This document shows, piece by piece, positions 22,906 through 31,984 of a stretch of DNA of 64,000 nt. Numbering within the stretch: the stretch's first letter is position 1; every line of letters starts with the position of its first letter. Under the pieces are notes generated by a model. The model did no database searches. It was not told where the DNA came from and worked only from the letters and a program-made list of their open reading frames with translations. The translations under genes were made by a program, and so were the position numbers. The stretch is from an uncultured Clostridia bacterium (GTDB taxonomy: Bacteria > Bacillota > Clostridia > Christensenellales > Borkfalkiaceae): NCBI GenBank assembly GCA_934278995.1, contig CAKQWM010000007.1, positions 1-64,000 on the forward strand, in the 5' to 3' direction.

Positions 22906-24537
22906 TTAAAATAGTTTTAAAAGGTCAACGGTGACAGCAAAAAGCAGTAAAACTATAAGCCCGACAAAGTGTATCATGCCTTCCACGTTACGGTTTACGG
23001 GCTTTTTTCTTATCCATTCGACAACTACGAACACCGCCCTTGCCCCGTCGAGCGCCGGGATAGGAAGCAGGTTGAAAATCGCAACCGATAAACCTATCAT
23101 GGAAGCAATGTTCATTACGTATTTAAACCCGAGCGAAACGTATTGCGACGTTACCGTAATGGTTCCTATCGGTCCGCTTACCATCGAAAGACCGAGTTTA
23201 CCCGTCAAAAGTTGCCAGAAAGATTTCAGCGTTACGCCGACCGTCTTAAAGGAATACACGACGGCGCGCCCTATGCCTTCAAAAAAGCCGAATCTGACGC
23301 TTTGGGTACTCACCTGATAACTTAAACGTTCTTCGTTTTTTATTCCGAAAGCGCCAAGCACGGCGGCTTTGTCGGTTTTATCAACCGTATCGTAGTTAAG
23401 CGGCGCGGTAAGCGTTACTATATCGTTTTCGCCGTCGTTATCGACGTCTTGTACGATAAGTTGTATGGTTCCGCCCGCCTCGAGGTCTTTTAACCTCAGA
23501 TATAAATCGTCAAGAGTGTAAATACGCGTGCAATCTATTCTTTCGGGCTTGTCGTAGAAGCGATAAACGTAGTTGCCGTCTTTTAAAACGCAACCTTCTT
23601 CGGTGGATAGTTTCAAAACGCTTGCTACCCCCAACGCCCTTAACGCGGGGTTTACGTCGTAATCACTCGTCGGGTTGACGTCTTCGCGTAACACGACGTT
23701 TATCGTCTCTTTTTTGCCGTTTTCGCGCTGTACGGTGACAGACACCATGTCGCCTTTCTTTTTACCGCCGAGCGCGTCGTTTATGTCGGTCGTAAAATAC
23801 AAAAATTTACCGTTTATTTCCAAAAGCACGTCTTTGCCGTCAAGCATATAGGAACTTTCGGTCGCGTTTTGCGGAGCCTTGATTTCATACGCCATAAACC
23901 CGAAATGCCCGTACGCCGTGAAGTAAATTATTACGATTAACACAGCAATTACGAAGTTAAAAGTCGCGCCCGCAAGCAAAACGAGTATCCTCTGCCAAGG
24001 CGGTTTGTTGTTGAAAGCGTCTTTTGAAAGCGTTTTCGGCGTCTTTTTTGCGTCGCTTACAGAGTTTTGCGCCGCTTTTTCACGCGGCGTTGACTCCTCT
24101 TTTTGCGCTGAAAAAGCCCCGCCAGAAGTTTCATAGGCGTTATATTCGCTTTCGCCGTAAATTCCGTCGCATTTAACGGGAGAATCTTCGGCGTTATCGC
24201 TCGTTTTGTCAGAAGTTTCGGTCTTTAAAAGCCCCTTTTCGGCGAGTTTTTCGTTCTTCTTTTTAACCGTTTCGTCGTCTTCGTCTTCGCCTTCAAAGGC
24301 GCAAAAACCGCCGAGCGGAAATATCCTTATAGAAAAAACTTCGCCGTTTTTCTTGGTCTTTTTATAAATGGCGGGGCCCATTCCGATGGCAAATTCTTTT
24401 ATTTTGAATTTGAATATCTTGCCGACGATGTAATGCCCGAATTCGTGTACCGTTATCGTCGCAAGAAGTATAAGTAGCGCTACTACCACCGATAATACGG
24501 TTTTTAGCGCCGAAGTCGCTGATAAAAGTTCGTACAT
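22906..24537 (-). CDS. rseP: RIP metalloprotease RseP/RasP (site-2 protease, M50)
   Basis: A membrane zinc protease that cuts transmembrane substrates such as anti-sigma factors and signal-peptide remnants. TITVHEFGHYIVGK near residue 30 holds the HExxH zinc motif. NLLPIPALDGAR near the C-terminus supplies the third ligand (LDG). A PDZ region lies between. At 543 residues it exceeds the usual 350-450; a charged, low-complexity insert at about residues 80-170 explains part of this. AAGGA precedes the ATG. It ends the rpsB-dxr gene block, the normal position in Bacillota. Confidence 0.92.
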   Translation of the reverse strand: MYELLSATSALKTVLSVVVALLILLATITVHEFGHYIVGKIFKFKIKEFAIGMGPAIYKKTKKNGEVFSIRIFPLGGFCAFEGEDEDDETVKKKNEKLAEKGLLKTETSDKTSDNAEDSPVKCDGIYGESEYNAYETSGGAFSAQKEESTPREKAAQNSVSDAKKTPKTLSKDAFNNKPPWQRILVLLAGATFNFVIAVLIVIIYFTAYGHFGFMAYEIKAPQNATESSYMLDGKDVLLEINGKFLYFTTDINDALGGKKKGDMVSVTVQRENGKKETINVVLREDVNPTSDYDVNPALRALGVASVLKLSTEEGCVLKDGNYVYRFYDKPERIDCTRIYTLDDLYLRLKDLEAGGTIQLIVQDVDNDGENDIVTLTAPLNYDTVDKTDKAAVLGAFGIKNEERLSYQVSTQSVRFGFFEGIGRAVVYSFKTVGVTLKSFWQLLTGKLGLSMVSGPIGTITVTSQYVSLGFKYVMNIASMIGLSVAIFNLLPIPALDGARAVFVVVEWIRKKPVNRNVEGMIHFVGLIVLLLFAVTVDLLKLF

Positions 24538-24689
24538 ATATTCCTTAATCTATAAAACTTGGTTCGTCCTATTTATAGTCTTATTTATAGCCTGATTTTG
24601 TTTTTATAAGGTAAAATTATAACCTTCTTTGATTTTGCGTATAGTTTTCGCGTGTGTTAAAATTATAATCTTTACGTGTGTTAATAGGG

Positions 24690-25841
24690 TTAAGAACGCC
24701 TAAAAAGCGTGTTAAATCGACCTATAGCCCGACTTCTTGCCCATGCGTCGGTCGTCCTGAGATTTTCCGGCGTTGCTTCGAGTTCTCTTATGTTTTTAAA
24801 CGCGTCCTCCAAAAAACCGTAAATATCTGTAAACTTTATCAATCCTTGCAAAAACAAATTTACGGCAACTTCGTCGGCTGCCGATACCGCGCAAGGATAA
24901 TTTTTGCCCCTTTTTATCGCTTCTATAACGAGCGGAAAACACGGATATCTTTCGTAATCCGGCGTTTTAAAGGTGAGAGTCAGAAACGAAAAATCAATCG
25001 GTCTTACGTCTGACTGTATTCTTTCCGGGTATGTAAGCGCAAGTTGTATGGGTAGTTTCATGTCCGGGCTTGCCATTTGGGCAATTATTGCGCCGTCAAA
25101 AAACTCCACCATGGAATGAACGACGCTTTCGCGGTGAATACATACCTCTATTTTATCAAGGTCGGCGTTAAACAGCCATTTGGCTTCGGCAACCTCGAAA
25201 GCCTTGTTTACCATAGTGGCGCAGTCAATCGTAATTTTGTCGCCCATTTTCCAGTTCGGGTGACGAAGCGCGTCTTCTGCCGTTACGCTTTCGAGTTTTT
25301 CAGGCGGAAGATCTCTGAAAGCCCCGCCCGACGCCGTAATTATAAGGCGCGAAAAAGGTTTTTCAAAATCAAAATCCAGCGTTTGCCATATCGCCGAATG
25401 TTCGCTGTCAACGGGAATAATTTTTACGCCTTTTTCTTTCGCAAGTTTCGTTACGTATTCGCCGCCGACAACCAACGCTTCTTTATTTGCAAGCGCGACG
25501 GATTTACCGCTTTCTATAGCCGAAACGACCGCTTCAAACCCGACGTATCCCGTTACCGCGACAAAAACAAGGTCGCAATCACTCATAATTGCGTGCGTTA
25601 TGGCGTTTTCACCGTAATAAAACGAGGTGTTTTGGGGAATGTTTTTAATGTTTTTTGCCGTTTCGGCATCGCTTAAACCCGCAATAACGGGCTTATAGCG
25701 CCACATTTGCTCCTCAAGCCTTTTATAATTGCGGTTTGCCGTAAGCGCCGTTATTTTAAATTTGTCAGGATGCTCCGATACGACTTCGAGGACTTGCCCG
25801 CCTATCGAACCGGTGCTTCCTATAAGAGCAATCTTTTTCAT
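24690..25841 (-). CDS. dxr: 1-deoxy-D-xylulose 5-phosphate reductoisomerase
   Basis: Second step of the MEP isoprenoid pathway: NADPH-dependent conversion of DXP to MEP with a divalent metal. The Rossmann motif IALIGSTGSIGGQ is at the N-terminus. ALANKEALVVGG, VDSEHSAIWQ (metal-binding Asp and Glu), TASGGAF and HPNWKMG are family signatures, and a C-terminal helical domain is present. 383 residues is normal length. It sits between cdsA and rseP as in many Bacillota, which ties isoprenoid supply to envelope synthesis. The ribosome site is weak; the start is chosen from the conserved MKKIALIGSTG beginning. Confidence 0.95.
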   Translation of the reverse strand: MKKIALIGSTGSIGGQVLEVVSEHPDKFKITALTANRNYKRLEEQMWRYKPVIAGLSDAETAKNIKNIPQNTSFYYGENAITHAIMSDCDLVFVAVTGYVGFEAVVSAIESGKSVALANKEALVVGGEYVTKLAKEKGVKIIPVDSEHSAIWQTLDFDFEKPFSRLIITASGGAFRDLPPEKLESVTAEDALRHPNWKMGDKITIDCATMVNKAFEVAEAKWLFNADLDKIEVCIHRESVVHSMVEFFDGAIIAQMASPDMKLPIQLALTYPERIQSDVRPIDFSFLTLTFKTPDYERYPCFPLVIEAIKRGKNYPCAVSAADEVAVNLFLQGLIKFTDIYGFLEDAFKNIRELEATPENLRTTDAWARSRAIGRFNTLFRRS

Positions 25842-25940
25842 TTCAATATTTATGATATTATAAAAATCAACGTTTATGATATTATAAAACCCGAAGTTTC
25901 GCCGCCGACGCGCCCGAAGTATTGTTGCCGACGCGGCTTA

Positions 25941-26771
25941 TTACGCCAAAAACATGAAAACGAAGTGTATAAATGCCGCGCAAATCATGTTACCGTCTAT
26001 TCTGTCGAGTATTCCGCCGTGGCCGGGTAATAAATTGCCCATGTCTTTGATGCCGAATTTACGCTTTACCGCGCCTTCTATCAGATCGCCCAACTCGGTA
26101 AACATCGAACCGAAAAGCCCGAGCAATATAAACAATATAAGTTCCGCGGTTAAATTTTCCACAACCTTGCCTTTGGCGTAAAATATCCAAAGAAAAACCG
26201 CCGCGGCTGTTCCGCCCAAAAGTCCGCCTATAGCACCGCTAACGGTCTTTTTTGGGCTTAATTTTTCGCAAAGTTTCGGTCCTTTTATAAGCGAGCCTAC
26301 TACGTAAGCCATTACGTCGGAACAAGGCGAAATCAAAAAAATAAGCATAAGCGCCACTAAGGCGTTTTTTTCAAGCATGTTTACCTGAAGCATCGGTATC
26401 AACAGCCCCGTCGGATAAAACAGGCTGAAAAACCCGCACGACAATTTTTCAACGTCGGTTTTGTCGAATTCAAAAAGCATTCCGAAAAGCAACAAAAGCG
26501 GAGCGCAAACAGAAACTATCCCTACGGCGTCTATACCGAAAACCACGTAAACGGGGGTTACGGTAAGCGCGTACGCCCACACTACGCATTTAGTGAAAAA
26601 CGTAAGCCTCTCGCCCATCGCCCTTACCATTTCAAACGTGCCTGCGAGCGCGAAAAAATAAAATAATATAAACATCAAACGTACATCGACGAGTTGCCTC
26701 AGTAAAAACGACGCGACGAGCACTATAACTATAAATACGCTTGAAACTGCTCTTTGCCAAAAATTATTCAT
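25941..26771 (-). CDS. cdsA: Phosphatidate cytidylyltransferase
   Basis: Makes CDP-diacylglycerol from phosphatidate and CTP, the branch point of phospholipid synthesis. A polytopic membrane protein of 276 residues with about seven hydrophobic segments. The signature is at the C-terminal side: SPKKTVSGAIGGLLGG, LGDLIEGAVKRKFGIKD and LPGHGGILDRIDG, containing the conserved metal-binding Asp residues. It lies in the usual order between uppS and dxr. The ribosome site is weak (GGGTG). A gap of about 100 nt to uppS contains no terminator. Confidence 0.95.
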   Translation of the reverse strand: MNNFWQRAVSSVFIVIVLVASFLLRQLVDVRLMFILFYFFALAGTFEMVRAMGERLTFFTKCVVWAYALTVTPVYVVFGIDAVGIVSVCAPLLLLFGMLFEFDKTDVEKLSCGFFSLFYPTGLLIPMLQVNMLEKNALVALMLIFLISPCSDVMAYVVGSLIKGPKLCEKLSPKKTVSGAIGGLLGGTAAAVFLWIFYAKGKVVENLTAELILFILLGLFGSMFTELGDLIEGAVKRKFGIKDMGNLLPGHGGILDRIDGNMICAAFIHFVFMFLA

Positions 26772-26880
26772 TTTGCACCCAATGCGTAAAAGAATTTTTA
26801 CGCGTTTGTTTTATTTGTCTTAAGATTTCCGAATAACCCGAAATAAACCGCTTATCTCGTTTCGTTTTATCTTTTTCGCC

Positions 26881-27570
26881 TTATCTTTTTTCGTCAAGAC
26901 CGCCGAATCTTCTTTTTCTCTCGAAAAACCAGTTCAGCGCCTCGTCGTAAGCGTTATTATCGAAATCGGGCCAAAAGATATCGGTAAAATACAATTCCGA
27001 ATACGCCGTCTGCCAGGGCAGTAAATTACTGAGTCGCTTTTCGCCGCTCGTACGGATAACCATATCTACGGGCGGAAGATCGCTTGAATACAATTCTTTT
27101 TCAAAGTCGTCTTCGGTAGGATTCGTAACGCCCTTTAAAACAAGGCTTTTTACGGCGTGCAGAATATCGGCTTTACCGCCGTAATTAAATAAAATATTTA
27201 CCGTTTTTTTAAAATTCGCCGTTTCTTCAACCGCTTTAAGTATCTTTTTCCGGCGAGTTTCCGACAATACGGAAATATCCCCCGTAACAGACAGTCTTAT
27301 CTTTTTATCGATTAAATATTGCAGGTTGTTTTCGAGCATTATCATAAGAAGCGATAAAATTCCTTCGACTTCCCGTTTCGGCCTCGACCAGTTTTCCGTA
27401 GAAAAAGCATAAAAGGACAGAACGTCCGCCCCGCGGGAAAAAGCGTACGGCACAAGGTTTTGCATTGCCTTGGCGCCGGCTTTATGTCCCGATAAGCGAG
27501 GCTTTCCTTTAGCCGTCGCCCAGCGACCGTTTCCGTCCATTATAAACGCAACATGTTTTAAACCGTCCAT
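26881..27570 (-). CDS. uppS: Isoprenyl transferase (undecaprenyl diphosphate synthase)
   Basis: Cis-prenyltransferase that adds isopentenyl units to farnesyl diphosphate to make the undecaprenyl carrier of peptidoglycan and wall-polymer precursors. HVAFIMDGNGRWA at the N-terminus has the catalytic Asp and the Gly-Asn-Gly-Arg phosphate site; SFYAFSTENW, IRTSGEKRLSNLLPWQ and ELYFTD-x-x-WP are further signatures. 229 residues is slightly short but complete. The start codon overlaps the frr stop (TAATG), indicating translational coupling. Confidence 0.95.
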   Translation of the reverse strand: MDGLKHVAFIMDGNGRWATAKGKPRLSGHKAGAKAMQNLVPYAFSRGADVLSFYAFSTENWSRPKREVEGILSLLMIMLENNLQYLIDKKIRLSVTGDISVLSETRRKKILKAVEETANFKKTVNILFNYGGKADILHAVKSLVLKGVTNPTEDDFEKELYSSDLPPVDMVIRTSGEKRLSNLLPWQTAYSELYFTDIFWPDFDNNAYDEALNWFFERKRRFGGLDEKR

Positions 27571-28145
27571 TAAACGGTCATCACGTCCTTTTCTTTTTCC
27601 GCTTGTAGTTTGTCTATACTTTCGATTGCTTTATTAACGGTATCGTTAACTTCTTTTTCAAAAAGCGTATATTCGTCTTCGGATATCTCTTTGTTTGTTT
27701 TCATCTTTTTGAGGGTATCCAGAACGTCTCTTCTGATATTTCTTACGGCAACTTTGGAGTCTTCTCCGCTTTTTCTTACCTGCTTACAGATTTCTTTACG
27801 TCTTTCTTCGGTAAGATCGGGGAAAACAAGCCTTATAACCGAGCCGTCGTTCGTCGGCGTGATGCCTACGTTGGAGCCGAGTATGGCTTTTTCCACGTTT
27901 TTAAGAAGGCTCTTATCCCAAGGCGCAATGACGAGGCATTTGCCTTCCTGCACGGAAATATTGCTCATCTGAGCAACGGGGGTGGGCTGACCGTAAAAAT
28001 CAACCAGAACTTTATCCAAAACGTGCGGGTTTGCCCTTCCGAGTCTTATCTGAATATAGGTTTCTTTCAGAACGCTGATAGTTTTATTCGTTTTTTCTTC
28101 ACATTCGAGTAAAATCATCTCGATTTGTTCCATATCGGCTGCCAT
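27570..28145 (-). CDS. frr: Ribosome recycling factor
   Basis: Splits post-termination ribosomes together with EF-G. A 191-residue protein with the two-domain RRF sequence: IRLGRANPHVLDKVLVDFYG, a TPVAQMSNISVQEG core, PWDKSLL-x-x-VEKAI, GSVIRLVFPDLTEERRKEI and a C-terminal helix ending near DKLQAEKEKDVMTV. GAGAGGAA precedes the ATG. It follows pyrH in the conserved translation block. Confidence 0.96.
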   Translation of the reverse strand: MAADMEQIEMILLECEEKTNKTISVLKETYIQIRLGRANPHVLDKVLVDFYGQPTPVAQMSNISVQEGKCLVIAPWDKSLLKNVEKAILGSNVGITPTNDGSVIRLVFPDLTEERRKEICKQVRKSGEDSKVAVRNIRRDVLDTLKKMKTNKEISEDEYTLFEKEVNDTVNKAIESIDKLQAEKEKDVMTV

Positions 28146-28237
28146 AAAAATTCCTCTCTTTTACATTTTTCGATTTATTTTAAAGTTTTGCCCGTAAAGA
28201 CAAGATGCAAACGGCAGATATAATTCATCCGCGCGCT

Positions 28238-28936
28238 TTATTTTATCCGGGTACCTAATTTTTCGCCGTTCGCGGCGCGTATCAGGGACGTTTCGTCAAG
28301 CAAAAAGCAAAGCACGGGAATATTGTTTTCCATGCACATGGTAACGGCTGTGGTATCCATGGCTTTAAGCCCGTTTTTAATAAAGTCCATATAACTTATT
28401 TCTTCGTATTTTTTTGCGTTTTTATCGGTTTTGGGATCTCCCGTATATACGCCGTCCACGTTTTTGGCAAGCAGTATAACGTCCGCTCCTATTTCCGCGG
28501 CTCTTAAAGCCGCCGCCGTATCGGTCGAAAAGTAGGGGTTTCCCGTTCCCCCCGCAAAAATAACGATATCTCCGCGGTCAAGGTATCTGAGGGCGCGTGT
28601 TTTCGTGTAAAGTTTTGCGATTCTGTCCATTTCCACGGAAGACAAAACCTCTGCATGAGCGCCTTTTTTTATAATGGCGTCTTTTAAACACAACGCGTTC
28701 ATAACGGTCGCAAGCATACCCATCTGGTCGGCAACCGTTCTGTCCATATCGGCGCCTTGCCTGCCCCTCCAGAAGTTACCGCCGCCGACGACGACGCTCA
28801 CTTTTACGCCCGATTTACGCAACGCAATAAGTTCATCGCAAATTTTGCCCAAAAAGTCGTAGTCGTAACCGCTTTTTTTGCCGTTTGCCAAAGCCTCGCC
28901 GCTCAATTTTAATAAAACGTTGTTGTATTTTGCCAT
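28238..28936 (-). CDS. pyrH: UMP kinase
   Basis: Bacterial-type UMP kinase of the amino acid kinase fold, making UDP for RNA, DNA and wall precursors. LLKLSGEALANG, VVVGGGNFWRGR, GMLATVMNALCLKDA, GTGNPYFSTDTAAALRA and LLAKNVDGVYTGDPK are all clear. 232 residues is normal. AAGGG precedes the ATG. A terminator-like hairpin lies between tsf and this gene, so some independent transcription is likely, although no strong promoter was seen. Confidence 0.96.
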   Translation of the reverse strand: MAKYNNVLLKLSGEALANGKKSGYDYDFLGKICDELIALRKSGVKVSVVVGGGNFWRGRQGADMDRTVADQMGMLATVMNALCLKDAIIKKGAHAEVLSSVEMDRIAKLYTKTRALRYLDRGDIVIFAGGTGNPYFSTDTAAALRAAEIGADVILLAKNVDGVYTGDPKTDKNAKKYEEISYMDFIKNGLKAMDTTAVTMCMENNIPVLCFLLDETSLIRAANGEKLGTRIK

Positions 28937-29076
28937 AATAATCCCTTAATTTTTAATTAAAAACAATAAGATAACAGGCGTATAGGCGCACTTATCGGAT
29001 AAATAAGCCTTCGACGAAAATAACAAAACCGATGCGCCGAAAGTTTTTATAAGTTACGCCGTATATTCCCGATTTT

Positions 29077-29110
29077 TAAAAAAGAGGAAACATACTTCAG
29101 TTACGTTTCC
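29077..29110 (-). terminator. Terminator after tsf
   Basis: On the minus strand GGAAAC(GTA) pairs with (TAT)GTTTCC, followed by TCTTTTTT. It closes the rpsB-tsf unit ahead of pyrH. Confidence 0.65.
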
Positions 29111-29127
29111 CCTTTTTAAGTCAAAAC

Positions 29128-29787
29128 TTATTTCTTCAACGCTTCAACCTGCGCGGCGACCTCGTCGGCTAAGTTTTCGCTCTTTTTCTGTAAACCTTCG
29201 CCCATTTCGTAACGAACGAATCTTCTTATAGCGATCTTTTCACCGATGGTAGCGGTCGCTTCGATAACTAATTGTTCGATAGTCTTTGAAGGATCTTTAA
29301 CGAACTTCTGATTCAACAAACAGGTATCGTCATAAAAACTTTTGATTCTGCCTTCAACCATCTTTTCGACTATATTGGCAGGTTTGCCTTCTTCTAAAGC
29401 CTGAGCCTTCAAAACCGCTTTTTCTCTTTCTAAAACGTCGGCGGGGACTTCGTCCTTATTAAGATAAGAAGGGTTAGCCGCGGCAATATGCAAGCAAATA
29501 TCGTGCGCTAAATTTTTAAACTGATCTCCTCTTGCGACGAAATCGGTTTCGCAGTTGAGTTCGAGTAAAACGCCGATTTTACCGCCCATGTGAATGTAAC
29601 TATCTACTATACCTTCGGCAGCGATGCGACCTGCTTTTTTAGCGGCTTTAGCCATTCCTTTTTCTCTTAAATAGTCTATGGCTTTTTCCATGTCTCCGTT
29701 GGTTTCGGTGAGCGCGTTTTTGCAATCCATCATACCGCAACCGGTTCTTTCTCTTAATGCTTTAACGTCTTGTGCTGTAAAACTCAT
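29128..29787 (-). CDS. tsf: Elongation factor Ts
   Basis: Guanine nucleotide exchange factor for EF-Tu. The N-terminal UBA-like module is VKALRERTGCGMMDCKNAL; the core block is GVLLELNCETDFVARGDQFK. At 219 residues it is the short single-core form typical of many Bacillota rather than the roughly 283-residue proteobacterial form. AAGGAGATTACC precedes the ATG. It lies 29 nt after rpsB, the universal pairing. Confidence 0.96.
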   Translation of the reverse strand: MSFTAQDVKALRERTGCGMMDCKNALTETNGDMEKAIDYLREKGMAKAAKKAGRIAAEGIVDSYIHMGGKIGVLLELNCETDFVARGDQFKNLAHDICLHIAAANPSYLNKDEVPADVLEREKAVLKAQALEEGKPANIVEKMVEGRIKSFYDDTCLLNQKFVKDPSKTIEQLVIEATATIGEKIAIRRFVRYEMGEGLQKKSENLADEVAAQVEALKK

Positions 29788-29816
29788 GGTAATCTCCTTA
29801 TATAAATCTGGTAAGA

Positions 29817-30647
29817 TTATTCGGCTACTTCTTCGGTAGCGGTCTCGGTTTCGGAAGTTGCTTCTTCTTCCTTAGCGGGTTCGTCGTTCTGAACGGGTTC
29901 CTGAGGTTGTTCTTGTTGCGCGCGAAGTTTAGCCGCTTGTTCTCTGTACGCTATAACGGCGTCTTCGCCTTGCTTTCCTTCTATAACCGCGTCCGCTATT
30001 ACGGAAGTTATCAGTTTAACCGCTTTGATTGCGTCGTCGTTAGCGGAAATAACGTAATCGATAAGGTCGGGATCGCAGTTGGTATCGGTAATGGCAACCA
30101 CAGGGATGCCGAGTTTGTTCGCTTCTTTGACGGCAATGTCTTCCGAAGACGGATCGACGACGAACATGATGTCGGGAAGTTGACGCATTTCTCTGATACC
30201 GCCGAGGTTCTGATTAAGTTTTTCACGCTCTTTTTTTAATTCGAGAACTTCTTTTTTGGGAAGAAGGTCGAATTCGCCCATTTTTTCCATCTGATCGAGT
30301 TTGTTCAATCTGTCGATTCTCGAACGAATGGTCTTAAAGTTGGTAAGCGTACCGCCGAGCCAGCGATAGTTAACGTAGTACATACCGCAGCGTTCGGCTT
30401 CCTGCTGAATGGCTTCCTGAGCCTGACGTTTGGTGCCGACGAAAAGCACGGTCTTGTTTTCTTTTACGGAATCCGCAACGAATCTGTAAGCGTCTTCGAT
30501 AAGTTTTAAGGTAATCTGCAAATCGATGATATGAATACCGTTTCTGCTGCCGTAGATGTACTTTTTCATCTTGGGGTTCCACCTTCTCGTCTGGTGTCCG
30601 AAATGGACGCCCGCTTCGAGAAGTTGCTTCATAGTTGTAACTTCCAT
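29817..30647 (-). CDS. rpsB: 30S ribosomal protein S2
   Basis: Small-subunit protein S2. MKQLLEAGVHFGHQTRRWNP, IDLQ-x-T, VLFVGTKRQAQ, YYVNYRWLGGTLTNFKT and the PDIMFVVDP block are diagnostic. A Glu-rich C-terminal extension of about 45 residues (EQPQEPVQNDEPAKEEEA...) makes it 276 residues, longer than the usual 230-260. GGAGG precedes the start by 10 nt. Its promoter lies at 30768-30796, leaving a leader of about 110 nt that could carry autoregulation by S2, which is inferred from family behaviour. Confidence 0.96.
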   Translation of the reverse strand: MEVTTMKQLLEAGVHFGHQTRRWNPKMKKYIYGSRNGIHIIDLQITLKLIEDAYRFVADSVKENKTVLFVGTKRQAQEAIQQEAERCGMYYVNYRWLGGTLTNFKTIRSRIDRLNKLDQMEKMGEFDLLPKKEVLELKKEREKLNQNLGGIREMRQLPDIMFVVDPSSEDIAVKEANKLGIPVVAITDTNCDPDLIDYVISANDDAIKAVKLITSVIADAVIEGKQGEDAVIAYREQAAKLRAQQEQPQEPVQNDEPAKEEEATSETETATEEVAE

Positions 30648-30767
30648 AATAAATATACCTCCGTTATTCCTCCCCGCAGTCTTTTTTTGTCGGCGTAAGC
30701 GCTTTTTTAACTGTTTTAAAAGCCACGGTTACCGAAAACCGACGGGTGTGAATTTTTTAGCGTTGCT

Positions 30768-30796
30768 ATTATATCATAATTTCAATCGGCTTGCAA
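30768..30796 (-). promoter_or_regulatory. rpsB promoter
   Basis: On the minus strand TTGCAA, 17 nt, TATAAT. It drives rpsB-tsf through a leader of about 110 nt containing a GTCGGTTTTCGG...CCGTGG-type fold. Confidence 0.65.
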
Positions 30797-30910
30797 TCGT
30801 TTTTAATAGATTTTTCCAATATTTATATATAATAACCGCGTTTTCGACGATTTGTTTTCGTTTCTTTTTTAAAAAGCGCCCTTTTGGCGACGACTAAAAG
30901 CATTACGTCG

Positions 30911-31744
30911 CTAATCGCAAACGGTAAGTTTTCCCGCTCTCGCAACGTAAGTTTTTTTGTCTTTTTCAAACCACACGTCAACGGCAGACGGATTATACAC
31001 CCTCGTCGCCGAAATCGAAAACTCAAGCGAATTAAACGCCGTAACGTAACGATAAACCTCCGCGTTCGTCACGTACGCGACGTCCTTTCTTTTTGCGACG
31101 CGGGCAACTAATTTTTCGATTATATCCCAGTTATCGTTGCCGTCGAACTCGTAACTATGCCCCCAGACGTAAAACAAATACGGTTCTCTTTCCTTTACGC
31201 TATCATGAGGATAAGTGTTGACGAATTTATCCGTAAGCGAAAAAAGTTCTGCGTCGCCGTGATGGCACGTAGGGTTTAATTCCAAAAAATCTTTGGGAAT
31301 ATCGAACCGACGAGTCGACACCGTGGTTCTTGCGTATCTGATGCCCGTAAGCGATAAATAGTTTTTGATTTCTTCCGAAAAGGCTCCGTACGGATAGGCA
31401 AATCCGCAAACTACCGTGTCGAAAAGTTTTTCAAGTTCCTTTTTATCGCTTAAAACTTCGTCTATTCCGCGCGGAACGTCCGTTTTGGTAAGAAACAAAT
31501 GTTTAAAGCCGTGCGAAGCGACCTCGTGCTCTCCCCCTTTATACAAATTAACGGCGTCTTCCTTGTTCATTCTGCCGTGAGCGTTATTGCCGAAAACGCC
31601 GGAATTTAAATTAAAGGTACATTTTATGCCGTTATCGTCAAACAATTTTTTAAGCCGACGATCGGACGCGACTCCGTCGTCGTAACTGAATGTAACGGCT
31701 TTTTCCAGACCGTTTTCAAACCTCATAAATACTTCGTTTTCCAT
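30911..31744 (-). CDS. Polysaccharide deacetylase family protein
   Basis: A NodB-homology (carbohydrate esterase 4) protein of 277 residues. VTFSYDDG holds the catalytic and metal-binding Asp pair, EVASHGFKHLFL the H-x3-H metal motif, and FAYPYGAFSEEI the F-x-YP-x-G substrate block. A later WGHSYEF could provide the last His. There is no signal peptide or membrane anchor, so the protein is predicted cytoplasmic or exported by an unseen route. AAGGAGGT precedes the ATG. It stands alone and diverges from the AraC-type gene. The substrate is unknown: peptidoglycan, chitin-like or other acetylated sugars. Confidence 0.85.
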   Translation of the reverse strand: MENEVFMRFENGLEKAVTFSYDDGVASDRRLKKLFDDNGIKCTFNLNSGVFGNNAHGRMNKEDAVNLYKGGEHEVASHGFKHLFLTKTDVPRGIDEVLSDKKELEKLFDTVVCGFAYPYGAFSEEIKNYLSLTGIRYARTTVSTRRFDIPKDFLELNPTCHHGDAELFSLTDKFVNTYPHDSVKEREPYLFYVWGHSYEFDGNDNWDIIEKLVARVAKRKDVAYVTNAEVYRYVTAFNSLEFSISATRVYNPSAVDVWFEKDKKTYVARAGKLTVCD

Positions 31745-31880
31745 AAAGACCTCCTTATAAACCGATTACTATTATACATCTGAAAACGAAAAAAGTAAAG
31801 CAATAAGCCCGAAATTCGAGGTTACTGCGATATTTTTCCCTTTTTTAAGCGATTTTTTAAAAACATTTTTAAAAACCGTA

Positions 31881-31909
31881 TTGACATAAACGGATTTGTG
31901 TGTTATCAT
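31881..31909 (+). promoter_or_regulatory. Sigma-A promoter of the AraC-type gene
   Basis: TTGACA (31881-31886), 17 nt, TATCAT (31904-31909). Confidence 0.7.
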
Positions 31910-31984
31910 AACCGTAACCGAAGGGAAGTCCGTTTCTTGCCGACGGAAGCGGTTTCAATCTTTCTCGATAAGCGGAGGAGCAAT

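Noticed and set aside
30648..30767. Known ribosomal leader motif ahead of rpsB
   Set aside because: A leader and some pairing are visible, but I could not match it with confidence to a named S2 leader; only the promoter is called.
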